Source: Porticoccus sp964395715 | GTDB taxonomy: Bacteria; Pseudomonadota; Gammaproteobacteria; Pseudomonadales; Porticoccaceae | Length of the DNA stretch: 64,000 nucleotides | Assembly: GCA_964395715.1 (NCBI GenBank) | Contig: CAYNAU010000001.1 | Location: 1-64,000 of the forward strand | Reading direction: 5' to 3' | Shown: in pieces, positions 17,109 through 25,917 of the stretch | How positions within the stretch are numbered: the stretch's first letter is position 1 | Layout: the number at the start of each line of letters is the position of its first letter | The notes under the pieces: generated by a model | Told to the model about the DNA's origin: nothing | Database searches by the model: none | The model's input: the letters and a program-made list of their open reading frames with translations, nothing else | Translations under genes and position numbers: made by a program

Positions 17109-17525
17109 TTACAGAAAACGCACTTCATTTTTTAGTGCATTGAGGCTTACCCTTTTTTCACGGGCGAGCACCTTGCTATCGTCCAGCCTGACCACTTCAC
17201 CTGTTTTTTCCAGAATCACCTGCTCAATTTTTTCATGGGTGATTTCTCCGTCAACGGAGACGACATTGAGGTCGCCATGATCGAGGGCAGCAGAACCCCC
17301 GGGCAGGTAGATACTACCGTTGTTAAAGTCCACGGCAAATGCAATCACCCCGGGAATCACAAAGAACAGCAGGCCTACAGCGTCCAGCACAACCACGCCA
17401 GGATCAAGCCGCCCCGCACTCTGCCCCTTTCTCTCCGGGTACAGAATCGTGCCACACGCAGCCAACTGTGCAGTCATGCCAACCATCAGGGGAATTGCAA
17501 CAAACTTTTTAACCAGTGTTTTCAT
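17109..17525 (-). CDS. Predicted lipoprotein
   Basis: A 138-residue protein with a signal peptide ending in the lipobox LAAC (Cys24). Then comes the conserved CGTILYPERKGQ...GRLDPGVVVLDAVGLLFFVIPGVIAFAVDF pattern with one hydrophobic segment, and SIYLP. I have seen this pattern in uncharacterised proteobacterial lipoproteins. Function is unknown. Confidence 0.72.
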   Translation of the reverse strand: MKTLVKKFVAIPLMVGMTAQLAACGTILYPERKGQSAGRLDPGVVVLDAVGLLFFVIPGVIAFAVDFNNGSIYLPGGSAALDHGDLNVVSVDGEITHEKIEQVILEKTGEVVRLDDSKVLAREKRVSLNALKNEVRFL

Positions 17526-17689
17526 AACAGATTCTCCATGTATTTAAAGCCTGGTTTTTCCTTGGTTTCCACAGAAAGGAGCCAAGAGTTTTTTGAACCA
17601 CACCGACCCTAGCCTAGAGGGATTCTAATCAGATAACAATCTGAAACACGACGATAAAAATTGGCGCATGAATTTTTTATCGAAATTTA

Positions 17690-17950
17690 TTAGCCATTTC
17701 CGTAAACAATTTCTCCAATAATTTTTTTACCAATTTTCTTCTTTAATTCCACCAGGCCTACCTCGTCGGTTGCGCCCTTCAGAAAATAGATTTCATAGGT
17801 TTCCTGGGCTTTATAAACCGCACGCAGCTCCGGATATTTTGCCAATGCAGCGTTTTTTTCATCATGCATATAGCTTTCCATCAATGCGTGGAATTTTTTA
17901 TCGTTTTCTTCGCTGCTGTTCACTGCATTTTCCGATGTCGGCTCAACCAT
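17690..17950 (-). CDS. Small hypothetical protein
   Basis: An 86-residue, charged, probably helical protein without a signal peptide, ending in a basic KKKIGKKIIGEIVYGNG tail. I do not recognise a family. It lies 17 bases downstream of the EamA transporter gene on the same strand and may be cotranscribed with it. The reading frame is open over its whole length and no competing frame looks coding. Confidence 0.55.
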   Translation of the reverse strand: MVEPTSENAVNSSEENDKKFHALMESYMHDEKNAALAKYPELRAVYKAQETYEIYFLKGATDEVGLVELKKKIGKKIIGEIVYGNG

Positions 17951-17967
17951 GTCTCACAAACCTTATT

Positions 17968-18909
17968 TCATTTATTCCGACGGAGCGGAAACTCACCCGG
18001 GCAGTCTGTGTCGCTGTCCGTCGCTACCGATTTCGGCTTTAACAGACACCATAATTTCTGGTGCACCGTCAGGGCAATCATGATCAACGCTGCGCCCGTC
18101 ATCATAGCAAAAGTCACCACTTCATCGGCCACCAGCACACCCAACAGCATCGCCATCACAGGGGTAATCAATGGAATCAGCGACACCGCCTCCACCGTCA
18201 GATGATTGAGAATGTAGTAATAGGCGACAAAACCCACCAGTGAAGCAAACAGTGCCAGGTAAAGGAGGGAAGCGATACCTACGCTGGTGTACTGGATGGG
18301 CTCGACTCCAAACACCACAATCCAGATCAACAGCATACCGGGCAGGGAAAATGCCATGGCCCCCAGCGCCTGCTCCAGCGGAGGCACGGTCATCACTCTG
18401 TTCAGCCGTTTGACCCACAGGGAACTGGAGGAAAACATCAGGTTGGACATCAGCATCAAACCGATACCCATAGCAGCGCCCTCGCCCAACTGTGAACGGT
18501 CATGGAAAATGAGCACCAACCCCACCAGCGCCAGGGCAATGGCCACCAGTTTTCGAGCCTGCAGGGCGCTCTCCCCCAGAATCGGGCGCGTAAGCACGGC
18601 GGTAAAAAAGGGCGTTAGCCCAAACATGAGTGAGATCAGGCCGGAGGAAATGTAATCCGCTGCCATGTAGATCAGCGCCATATTGGGAAAAATACCCAGG
18701 GAAGCTGCGGCATACAGTTTCCAGTGGCGGCGAAAATTCAATCCGGCATAACCACCCAGGGTGCAGATAATACTGCCCACCAGAAAGGCGAGCATAATAC
18801 GCAGGCTGAGGCCGGCCATGGGGCTGAAGGATTCCCCGCCCAGCTTGATGGATAAGGGCGTGGTCGCCCATATCAGGATCACCAGCAAATAAACCAGTTG
18901 CACCCGCAT
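17968..18909 (-). CDS. EamA/DMT superfamily transporter
   Basis: A 313-residue protein with ten TM helices in two EamA repeats: an N-terminal one starting VQLVYLLVILIWATTPLSIKLGGE and a second around GLMLMSNLMFSSSSLWVKRLNR. Members usually export amino acids or other small metabolites; the substrate cannot be read from sequence. A structured leader with an intrinsic terminator lies between its promoter and the ATG (see 18961-19164), which suggests control by attenuation. Confidence 0.9.
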   Translation of the reverse strand: MRVQLVYLLVILIWATTPLSIKLGGESFSPMAGLSLRIMLAFLVGSIICTLGGYAGLNFRRHWKLYAAASLGIFPNMALIYMAADYISSGLISLMFGLTPFFTAVLTRPILGESALQARKLVAIALALVGLVLIFHDRSQLGEGAAMGIGLMLMSNLMFSSSSLWVKRLNRVMTVPPLEQALGAMAFSLPGMLLIWIVVFGVEPIQYTSVGIASLLYLALFASLVGFVAYYYILNHLTVEAVSLIPLITPVMAMLLGVLVADEVVTFAMMTGAALIMIALTVHQKLWCLLKPKSVATDSDTDCPGEFPLRRNK

Positions 18910-18960
18910 GATATTCTCCCGAATACACGCCGCCAGATCTGATGCTCTGTAACCTGAAAC

Positions 18961-18991
18961 GAAAAAGGCCGCAGAGAAGTTATCTGCGGCC
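18961..18991 (-). terminator. Intrinsic terminator inside the EamA gene leader
   Basis: On the minus strand GGCCGCAGA (18983-18991) pairs with TCTGCGGCC (18967-18975) over a 7-base loop, followed by TTTTTCG. It lies about 50 bases before the EamA start codon, with no full gene upstream on that strand, so it is probably an attenuator. Confidence 0.8.
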
Positions 18992-19017
18992 TTTGAAAAA
19001 ATAAAAGTTCTACTAAC

Positions 19018-19101
19018 TCATTTTTCCGCCGCACAGGGACGCATCACACACAGTGCTCGCACTGGCATGGCCGCGACCGGTTTGGCGAAAAACAGACACA
19101 T
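19018..19101 (-). CDS. Possible 27-codon leader peptide upstream of EamA gene
   Basis: A short ORF (ATG at 19101, TGA at 19018) reads MCLFFAKPVAAMPVRALC followed by VMRPCAAEK. It sits between a predicted promoter and the terminator at 18961-18991. No good ribosome site precedes the ATG, so translation is doubtful. Within it lie a perfect hairpin (CAGTGC-TC-GCACTG, 19051-19064) and GCGGCC (19069-19074 on the minus strand), which could pair with the terminator's 5' arm as an antiterminator. Confidence 0.35.
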   Translation of the reverse strand: MCLFFAKPVAAMPVRALCVMRPCAAEK

Positions 19102-19134
19102 ATAAATATTCGTTGCTTGAGTTAATGTCGGGAG

Positions 19135-19164
19135 ACTATACCTCTGCTACTCCAGCCTCCACAA
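19135..19164 (-). promoter_or_regulatory. Predicted promoter of the EamA leader transcript
   Basis: On the minus strand TTGTGG (19159-19164), an 18-base spacer and TATAGT (19135-19140) would start a transcript near 19128. This gives a leader of about 165 bases up to the terminator. The rest of the 18910-19262 intergenic stretch shows no other gene. Confidence 0.5.
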
Positions 19165-19262
19165 GCAGAAAACTGAAAATACCGCTCGTACGGTAATCAA
19201 TCGAACATACTTTCCCAACGGGCGGGCTGGTATGATGTCGCCAGTGTCCCCGACCTGCTGTT

Positions 19263-20225
19263 ATGAACGAAACCACACCCGTCGCCCTGTTTGCCTTTGC
19301 CCTTTCGATTACCGGACCGATCTTTCTGGTGGTGTTACTGGGGCTGTTTCTGAAGCGTATTGGCCAGATTCCTGCGGAATTTGTAAAACCGGCCTCGGGA
19401 CTCGTGTTTAACGTGGGCCTGCCGGTGGTGCTGTTTCTCAGTATCTACCGGGCCGACCTGGACAATTTTGTGATGGGCTTGCCACTGCTGGTCGCCCTTC
19501 CCCTGACGCTGTTGCTGTTTCTTGTTTCCTGGCCGGCTGGCAGATGGGTGACTGACAACGCCGCCGATCAGGGCATCTTTGTGCAGGGAGCTTTTCGCGG
19601 CAACCTCGCGGTGATCGGGTTAGCCTTTTGCAACAACGCCTACGGCCAGGTGGGGCTGGCAACCGCAGCCGTCCCCATTGCCGTGATGACCGTGCTCTAC
19701 AACGTTCTGGCGGTGGTTGCTCTCAACTCCATCCAGCACGGCGATGGCCAGTCGCCCATGCGACGCATGCTTCGCAACACACTACAGAACCCGCTGCTGA
19801 TCAGCATTGGGCTGGGATTCCTGATGAAGTTCAGCGGCTTGGCCCTGCCGAAATTAGTGGAAGATACCGGCAATTACTTTGCGCAGCTGACGTTACCGCT
19901 GGCTCTGCTGTGCATTGGCGCATCCATGAATCTGAAAGCTTTGAAACATTCAGGCATCAGCACGCTGGCATGCGCGCTGATCAAGCTGGTGTTGACGCCA
20001 CTGCTGATTGTTGGCACCGCGGCCTGGCTGGGGGTCAACGGCATGGCGCTGGGTATTCTGTTTTTCCTGACCTCATCGCCAACGGCGGTGGCCAGCTTTA
20101 TTCAGGTAAGAGCCATGGGCGGCAACGGCGAACTGGCCGCCAATATGGTGGTGCTTTCCACCTTGTTGGGAATATTGACGGTAACGGGGGGACTGCTGGC
20201 GTTGCGGATGTTAAGCCTTGTCTGA
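19263..20225 (+). CDS. AEC family transporter (auxin efflux carrier type)
   Basis: A 320-residue protein with ten TM helices in the AEC arrangement. Five helices are followed by a central hydrophilic loop (about 155-170, HGDGQSPMRRMLRNTLQNPLLISIG) and five more. The family's conserved N-P-L-L, GASMNLKAL and FFLTSSPTAVASFIQVRAMGG segments are present. Bacterial members transport dicarboxylates or other organic acids; the substrate is unknown here. It ends 15 bases inside the convergent hemerythrin gene. Confidence 0.9.
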   Translation: MNETTPVALFAFALSITGPIFLVVLLGLFLKRIGQIPAEFVKPASGLVFNVGLPVVLFLSIYRADLDNFVMGLPLLVALPLTLLLFLVSWPAGRWVTDNAADQGIFVQGAFRGNLAVIGLAFCNNAYGQVGLATAAVPIAVMTVLYNVLAVVALNSIQHGDGQSPMRRMLRNTLQNPLLISIGLGFLMKFSGLALPKLVEDTGNYFAQLTLPLALLCIGASMNLKALKHSGISTLACALIKLVLTPLLIVGTAAWLGVNGMALGILFFLTSSPTAVASFIQVRAMGGNGELAANMVVLSTLLGILTVTGGLLALRMLSLV

Positions 20226-20645
20226 CTCGTTGTTTTTGATTAGCGGGTACATGAAGCTGTCAAATTCAACATCCATATTCACCAGGTGATCCAGCAGCCA
20301 GGATGAGTACCTGCGAAAAATAAAGTCATTGAGGCGGCTGATATCCCGGTACTGCAACCAGTGCTGTTGTGCAGCTTCCAGATCTTTCAAGACCCGACGG
20401 TGTTCGGCCTGGTGTACAGCGGCCTCCGGGTACTCATACTGATTCATCTGATGGTCTTCATGGTCAAAATGCTGACGATGAAGATCAACCATTTCCATCA
20501 TCACTGAATCGATGCGAGGAGCCATTTCCCTGGGATTTTTTAATTTCAGGAGCTTTTCCAGGCGAGTCACGATTGTCAGGACCTCCTGATGGTCCTGGTT
20601 CATATAATCGCTACTGAACTTGAGAGAGTCTTTATCTGAGGCCAT
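20211..20645 (-). CDS. Hemerythrin-domain protein
   Basis: A 144-residue four-helix protein with the diiron ligand pattern of bacteriohemerythrins: MNQDHQEVL (His19), HRQHFDHEDHQM (residues about 56-67, with His and Glu ligands), a central HQAEHRRVL, and HLVNMDVEFDSF near the C-terminus. Hemerythrins bind O2, NO or iron. A perfect FNR/Anr box stands about 64 bases before its start, fitting an oxygen- or NO-related role. Confidence 0.87.
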   Translation of the reverse strand: MASDKDSLKFSSDYMNQDHQEVLTIVTRLEKLLKLKNPREMAPRIDSVMMEMVDLHRQHFDHEDHQMNQYEYPEAAVHQAEHRRVLKDLEAAQQHWLQYRDISRLNDFIFRRYSSWLLDHLVNMDVEFDSFMYPLIKNNESDKA

Positions 20646-20708
20646 GGGTACTGCGAAATTTTAAATGTATTAAAAAATTGACTCTGTACCCACTCGACTA
20701 AAGCCGTA

Positions 20709-20722
20709 TTGATCCAGATCAA
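20709..20722. promoter_or_regulatory. FNR/Anr box upstream of hemerythrin gene
   Basis: TTGATCCAGATCAA is an exact match to the FNR/Anr consensus TTGAT-N4-ATCAA. A -10-like TACAGA (20683-20688, minus strand) puts its centre about 40 bases from the predicted start of the hemerythrin transcript. The divergent protease gene (start 20808) has a worse -10, so hemerythrin is the better target. Confidence 0.7.
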
Positions 20723-20807
20723 CTAAACATCATTTTTCTTCCCATGGCTAACCACCCTGCCCCCGGGTAAAATAGCGCTTTTGCCGAAGTAGCTACCGAG
20801 GTTTTCC

Positions 20808-23726
20808 ATGAGTCCACAGGCGCACCCTGCCTTCGAATTCTTGCGCAGCGAGCGTGTTGAATCCCTGAATATTGACGTGGCTGAATACCGCCACAGAAAA
20901 ACTGGCGCCCAGCACATACATATCAGCGCTGACAATCCGGAGAACGTGTTCCTGGTAGCCCTGCGAACGGTACCCCAGGATTCAACCGGCGTCGCCCACA
21001 TCCTCGAACATACGGCACTGTGCGGCAGTGAAAAATACCCGGTCCGCGACCCGTTTTTCATGATGATCCGGCGTTCCCTGAACACCTTTATGAATGCCTT
21101 TACCAGCTCAGACTGGACCGCTTACCCCTTTGCCAGCCAGAACCGCAAGGATTTCAACAACCTTCTGGACGTGTATCTGGACGCGGTCTTTTTCTCACGC
21201 CTGGATGAAATGGATTTCTGCCAGGAAGGCCACCGGGTGGAATTTTCCCAACCGGAAAATTCCGACTCTCCCCTGATCTACAAAGGTGTTGTCTATAACG
21301 AGATGAAAGGTGCCATGAGTTCGGTGCCCTCCACCCTGTGGCACACCATGTGCGAATACCTGTATCCCACCACCACCTATCACTACAACAGCGGTGGCGA
21401 TCCGGCCTGTATTCCTGACCTGACCTATGAGCAACTGAAACAGTTCTACAAGACCCATTACCATCCATCCAACGCCATTTTCATGACCTTTGGCGATATG
21501 GCGGCGGCAGAGCTACAGGCCAACTTTGAAGACCACGCACTGAGCCGCTTCGACAAACTCGACGTCCATATTGCCGTTCCCGACGAACAGCGTTACCGGG
21601 AACCCCTGACAGTGGAGCGACCCTACGCCTTTAACGAGGAAGGCAGCACCGATGAGAAGACCCACATTGTTATGGGTTGGCTGCTGGGCAAAGCCACCGA
21701 CCTGGAAGCCAGCATGGAAGCACACTTGCTGTGCAGTGTGTTGCTGGACAACAGCGCCTCCCCTTTGCAGAAGGCGCTGGAAACCACCAGCCTTGGCACC
21801 TCTCCCTCTCCCATGTGTGGCCTGGATGATTCACAGCGGGAACTTTGTTTCCTGTGCGGCATTGAGGGCAGTGAAAGTGATCGCGCCGACGATCTGGAAA
21901 AGCTGGTGCTGGAGGTTTTGCAGGATGTTGCTGAAAACGGTATACCCAGAGAGCAACTGGAAGCCTCCCTGCACCAGTTGGAGCTGCAACAACGGGAAAT
22001 CGGCGGCGACACCTACCCCTACGGCCTGCAATTGATTCTCACGTCGCTCACCAGCGCCACACATCGGGGAGATCCGATCGCCCTGCTGAATCTCGACCCG
22101 GTACTGGAACAACTGCGCGCCAACATTCAGGACCCGGAATACATCAAACAACTCACCCGCCGGCTGTTACTGGACAATATGCACCGGGTGCGGCTCACCA
22201 TGCCCCCAGACACGCAACTGTCGGCCCAGCGGGAAGCGCAGGAAGCGGAAAAACTGGTGGCCATCAAGAACAGCCTCGACGATGCCGGTAGGCAGGCGGT
22301 GATAGCCCGTGCCGAAGCGCTGAAAGAACGGCAGCAGAAAAAAGACGATGAAAGTATTCTGCCGAAGGTGGATCTGGACGACGTACCACCGGAAATGGCC
22401 TATGTACCTGCCACCGACCGACAGACAAGTCCCCTGCCGTTAACCAGTTACGGAGCCGGAACCAACGGGCTGGTCTACCAGCAGGTTGTTCTGCCACTGC
22501 CGGCCTTCAGTGACAGCCAGCTGGATTTATTGCCCCTGTATTGCCAGAGCCTGACTGAGCTGGGCGTGGGCGATAAGGATTACCTGGGCACCCAGCTCTG
22601 GCAGTCCCGGGTTTGCGGCAGTATCAATGCCTATGCCAGCGTTCGCGGCAAACCGAACGATACCCAGGACCTGTCGGGTTTTATGACCCTGTCCGCCAAA
22701 GGCCTGAGCAATCACCACGGGGAATTGAGCGAGCTGATGCAGACGACTCTGGAAAGTGTGCATTTTGACGAACTGTCCCGCATTCGCGAACTGATCGCCC
22801 AAACCCGCGCCCGTCGGGAAAGCAGTGTTACCGGCAACGGCCACAGCCTCGCCATGACTGCAGCAGCCAGTGGCATCAGCCCTGGTGCAAGGCTGGCCCA
22901 TCACTGGGGAGGCCTGGCAGGCATCAAATACATCAAACAACTGGATGCTGCCCTGGCAGACCCGGCCGAACTGGATAAACTGGCCCAGCAGCTTTCAGAG
23001 ATTCATCAATTGATGCTGAAAGCACCGAGGCAATATCTGCTGGTCGGCGAGGAAGAAAAACTGGCGGACTACCGGCAAACCCTGCAGCAACATGCCAGCA
23101 GCGGAATTTCCGACGACTTCCACGCATTTAGCCAGCCGGGAATTCACCAGCCAGTGGCGCAATTGTGGAAGGCAAATACACAGGTGAATTTCTGCGCCAA
23201 AGCCTATCCGACCGTACCGGTCTCCCATCCGGACGCTGCGGCCCTCACCGTGCTCGGAGGTTTCCTGCGCAATGGGTACCTGCACCGGGCCATCCGCGAA
23301 CAGGGTGGCGCTTATGGCGGAGGTGCCAGCCAGGAAAACAATATCGGCGCCTTCCGATTCTATTCCTACCGCGACCCGCGCATTGAAGGCACGCTTAACG
23401 ACTTTGATGCCGCCCTTGACTGGCTACAGAACGAAAGTCACGAATGGCAGCAGGTGGAGGAAGCTATTCTCGGCGTGATCGGCAGCCTGGACAAACCCGG
23501 CTCCCCAGCCGGCGAGGCCAAAGAAACCTTCCATGCCGAACTGTTCGGCCGCACCCGCGAGGTGCGGGAGAATTTCAGGAACCGCGTGCGCCAGGTACAA
23601 CTGGACGACCTGAAACGTGTCGCTGCCACCTACCTGACACCGGATCGCGCCAGCACCGCCGTGCTCACCAACCCCGAACAGGGCAAGCTGGCGGACACCC
23701 TGAAACTGACCCCGGTATCTCTGTAG
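20808..23726 (+). CDS. M16C family zinc metalloprotease (PreP/Cym1-like)
   Basis: A 972-residue insulinase-family peptidase of the presequence-protease branch. The inverted zinc motif HILEH is at residues 64-68, within GVAHILEHTALCGSEKYPVRDPF. The distal Glu is in YNEMKGAMS. The two halves form the peptide-degrading chamber, with the second half starting about residue 545 after a charged linker. It probably degrades short unstructured peptides. The next gene begins at the last base of its stop codon. Confidence 0.92.
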   Translation: MSPQAHPAFEFLRSERVESLNIDVAEYRHRKTGAQHIHISADNPENVFLVALRTVPQDSTGVAHILEHTALCGSEKYPVRDPFFMMIRRSLNTFMNAFTSSDWTAYPFASQNRKDFNNLLDVYLDAVFFSRLDEMDFCQEGHRVEFSQPENSDSPLIYKGVVYNEMKGAMSSVPSTLWHTMCEYLYPTTTYHYNSGGDPACIPDLTYEQLKQFYKTHYHPSNAIFMTFGDMAAAELQANFEDHALSRFDKLDVHIAVPDEQRYREPLTVERPYAFNEEGSTDEKTHIVMGWLLGKATDLEASMEAHLLCSVLLDNSASPLQKALETTSLGTSPSPMCGLDDSQRELCFLCGIEGSESDRADDLEKLVLEVLQDVAENGIPREQLEASLHQLELQQREIGGDTYPYGLQLILTSLTSATHRGDPIALLNLDPVLEQLRANIQDPEYIKQLTRRLLLDNMHRVRLTMPPDTQLSAQREAQEAEKLVAIKNSLDDAGRQAVIARAEALKERQQKKDDESILPKVDLDDVPPEMAYVPATDRQTSPLPLTSYGAGTNGLVYQQVVLPLPAFSDSQLDLLPLYCQSLTELGVGDKDYLGTQLWQSRVCGSINAYASVRGKPNDTQDLSGFMTLSAKGLSNHHGELSELMQTTLESVHFDELSRIRELIAQTRARRESSVTGNGHSLAMTAAASGISPGARLAHHWGGLAGIKYIKQLDAALADPAELDKLAQQLSEIHQLMLKAPRQYLLVGEEEKLADYRQTLQQHASSGISDDFHAFSQPGIHQPVAQLWKANTQVNFCAKAYPTVPVSHPDAAALTVLGGFLRNGYLHRAIREQGGAYGGGASQENNIGAFRFYSYRDPRIEGTLNDFDAALDWLQNESHEWQQVEEAILGVIGSLDKPGSPAGEAKETFHAELFGRTREVRENFRNRVRQVQLDDLKRVAATYLTPDRASTAVLTNPEQGKLADTLKLTPVSL

Positions 23727-24130
23727 TGTTTGAGTTTCATATCGAGCCGCGGTTTTCGGAAACCGATGCCCTCGGCCATATCAATAACACGGTGTTACCG
23801 GTGTGGTTTGAGGCGGCACGCTCGGACATTTTCCGTCTGGTGCACCCACGCCTCACCCGGGACGACTGGCCAATGATTCTGGCGAGCATCAAGGTGGATT
23901 TTATCGACCAGATACACCTGGGCGGCGAGGTCACCATCCGCACAGGCATTCAGAAAATCGGCACCAAGTCCTTTACCGTCGAGCAACAGGCCTTCCAGCA
24001 TGACAAGCTGGTCGCCCGGGGTGAGGCCGTGCTGGTCTGGTTTGACTATAGTGAGCAGTCCTCCAGAGCCATACCGGACCCCGTCCGCTCATTGCTGACA
24101 CCGCACTTGCTCGGCAGTGAGTCTCCATGA
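23726..24130 (+). CDS. Acyl-CoA thioesterase, hotdog fold (YbgC/4HBT type)
   Basis: The 134-residue protein starts with GTG at 23726, sharing the G with the upstream TAG stop (TAGTG). The frame stays open further upstream, but that part overlaps the protease. The 4HBT motif is FSETDALGHINNTVLPVWFEAARSDIF, with the catalytic Asp followed by G-H-I-N-N. KVDFIDQIHLGGEVTIRTGI forms the central strand. It likely hydrolyses acyl-CoA esters in the cytoplasm; chain specificity is unknown. It overlaps cmoA by four bases. Confidence 0.87.
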   Translation: MFEFHIEPRFSETDALGHINNTVLPVWFEAARSDIFRLVHPRLTRDDWPMILASIKVDFIDQIHLGGEVTIRTGIQKIGTKSFTVEQQAFQHDKLVARGEAVLVWFDYSEQSSRAIPDPVRSLLTPHLLGSESP

Positions 24131-24858
24131 GCCGGACAAAAGACAGCATTTACGCCGCGCCCCAGCTGAGCATCGCCGGGTTCCGCTTTGACCGGGCTGT
24201 CGCATCAGTGTTTCCGGACATGATCAAACGCTCGGTGCCCGGCTATGAAACGATCATCGCCATGACCGGCACCCTGGCGGAGCGCTATGCCCAACCCGGC
24301 AGCCGCTGTTACGACCTGGGCTGTTCGCTGGGCGCTTCCACCATCGCCATGCGCCACCATATTCCCCACGATGATTGCCGGATTATTGCCGTGGACAATA
24401 GCGAAGCCATGCTCGCCCAGTGTCGAGAGGTACTGACGCAGGACGATGGCCGGATAACCGTTGAGTTGCTTTGTGACGATGTGCAGAACGTTGCTATCTG
24501 CGATGCCTCCATGGCGGTACTGAACTTCACCCTGCAGTTTATTCCCGTGGCCCAGCGCAGTGAGCTGCTGCAGCACATTGCCGATGGCCTGCGACCGGAA
24601 GGCGTGTTGGTGCTGTCGGAAAAAGTCGCCTTTGAGGACCAGCAACACCAGCAGCTGATGATTGAGCTACACCACAACTTCAAACGCGCCAACGGTTACA
24701 GCGATCTGGAAATCAGCCAGAAGCGTTCAGCGCTGGAAGATGTGCTGGTGCCGGAAACCCTGGCAGTCCACCGCCAACGGCTTAGAGACGCCGGTTTTAG
24801 CAGTGTTGACGTCTGGTTCCAGTGCTTTAATTTTGCCTCACTGATCGCCATTAAATAA
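24127..24858 (+). CDS. cmoA: Carboxy-S-adenosyl-L-methionine synthase CmoA
   Basis: Makes carboxy-SAM from SAM and prephenate, the donor for CmoB. The 243 residues match the family: FRFDRAVASVFPDMIKRSVPGYETII, motif I CYDLGCSLGASTIAMR, and the NFTLQFIPVAQR block. The C-terminal SSVDVWFQCFNFASLIAIK is also typical. It is separated from cmoB by two bases. Confidence 0.96.
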   Translation: MSRTKDSIYAAPQLSIAGFRFDRAVASVFPDMIKRSVPGYETIIAMTGTLAERYAQPGSRCYDLGCSLGASTIAMRHHIPHDDCRIIAVDNSEAMLAQCREVLTQDDGRITVELLCDDVQNVAICDASMAVLNFTLQFIPVAQRSELLQHIADGLRPEGVLVLSEKVAFEDQQHQQLMIELHHNFKRANGYSDLEISQKRSALEDVLVPETLAVHRQRLRDAGFSSVDVWFQCFNFASLIAIK

Positions 24859-24860
24859 CC

Positions 24861-25829
24861 ATGATCGACTTTGCCCCGCTGATCACCAAACTGGCCGAAG
24901 GCCCCCTATCCCCTTGGGCGGAACTGCTGCCACAACAGGTGGCGGACGGCATGGCCGTGGAGCGCTGGGGCGACCTACCGGGCTGGCAGACGGTGCTGGA
25001 GCAACTGCCGGCGCTGACACCATCCCAAATTGACCTGAAAAATGCTGTCACTATCGGCGACGCCGGGGACTGCGACGACGCCACCCGAGAGCGGCTGCGC
25101 GAGGTGCTGATGGGCTTGCATCCTTGGCGCAAGGGCCCCTACAACCTGTTCGGCCTGCATATTGACACCGAATGGCGCTCGGACTGGAAATGGGACCGGG
25201 TAGCGCCACACCTGGCGCCCCTGAAAGACCGCTTGGTGCTGGATGTGGGTTGCGGCAATGGCTACCACTGCTGGCGCATGCTGGGGGAAGGCGCCAAACA
25301 GGTGATCGGCATCGATCCCTCATGCAAGTTCGTGCACCAGTTCTACGCCATCAAGCATTACATCGGCGACTGCCCGGCAGATGTGCTCCCGGTTGGCATC
25401 GAACAGCTCCCGGAAAACCTGCAGGCGTTTGATACGGTATTTTCCATGGGCGTTTTCTATCACCGCCGCGCGCCGATGGATCACCTGCGGGAACTGAAGG
25501 ACTGCCTGCGCCCAGGCGGGCAGCTGGTTCTGGAAACGCTGGTGATTGAAGGAGCGTTGGGCGAGGTACTGGTACCCGAAGGCCGCTATGCCAAGATGCG
25601 CAATGTCTGGTTCCTGCCCAGCCCGGAGACCATGCTGTCCTGGCTGCGCAAGTGTGGCTTTGCCAACCCGCGCATGGTGGATTGCACACCCACGACCGTG
25701 GAAGAGCAGCGGCCTACCGAGTGGATGACCTTTGAATCACTGCCGGATTTTCTTGACCCTTCAGATCACAGCCGCACCATCGAGGGACATCCGGGACCGA
25801 TTCGGGCCGTGTTCCTCGCCGAGTCCTAG
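24861..25829 (+). CDS. cmoB: tRNA U34 carboxymethyltransferase CmoB
   Basis: Transfers the carboxymethyl group from carboxy-SAM to 5-hydroxyuridine-34, giving cmo5U in tRNAs that read wobble codons. The 322-residue protein has the typical N-terminal region, then RKGPYNLFGLHIDTEWRSDWKWDR, Rossmann motif I VLDVGCGNGYHCWRML, GVFYHRRAPMDHL and the C-terminal PTEWMTFESLPDFLDP. It forms an operon with cmoA, the thioesterase and the protease. Confidence 0.96.
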   Translation: MIDFAPLITKLAEGPLSPWAELLPQQVADGMAVERWGDLPGWQTVLEQLPALTPSQIDLKNAVTIGDAGDCDDATRERLREVLMGLHPWRKGPYNLFGLHIDTEWRSDWKWDRVAPHLAPLKDRLVLDVGCGNGYHCWRMLGEGAKQVIGIDPSCKFVHQFYAIKHYIGDCPADVLPVGIEQLPENLQAFDTVFSMGVFYHRRAPMDHLRELKDCLRPGGQLVLETLVIEGALGEVLVPEGRYAKMRNVWFLPSPETMLSWLRKCGFANPRMVDCTPTTVEEQRPTEWMTFESLPDFLDPSDHSRTIEGHPGPIRAVFLAES

Positions 25830-25917
25830 CAGGCCGTTGAACAACTAGCTGCGTTGCCATCACGGCGTTAAAATCACAGAAAAAAAGAAAGAGAGAGTCG
25901 AAAAACGGCAGGAGACG

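Noticed and set aside
17109..17525. Naming the lipoprotein as polyribonucleotide nucleotidyltransferase, a label similar proteins sometimes carry
   Set aside because: It is a short lipobox protein with no PNPase domain; that label would be an annotation error.
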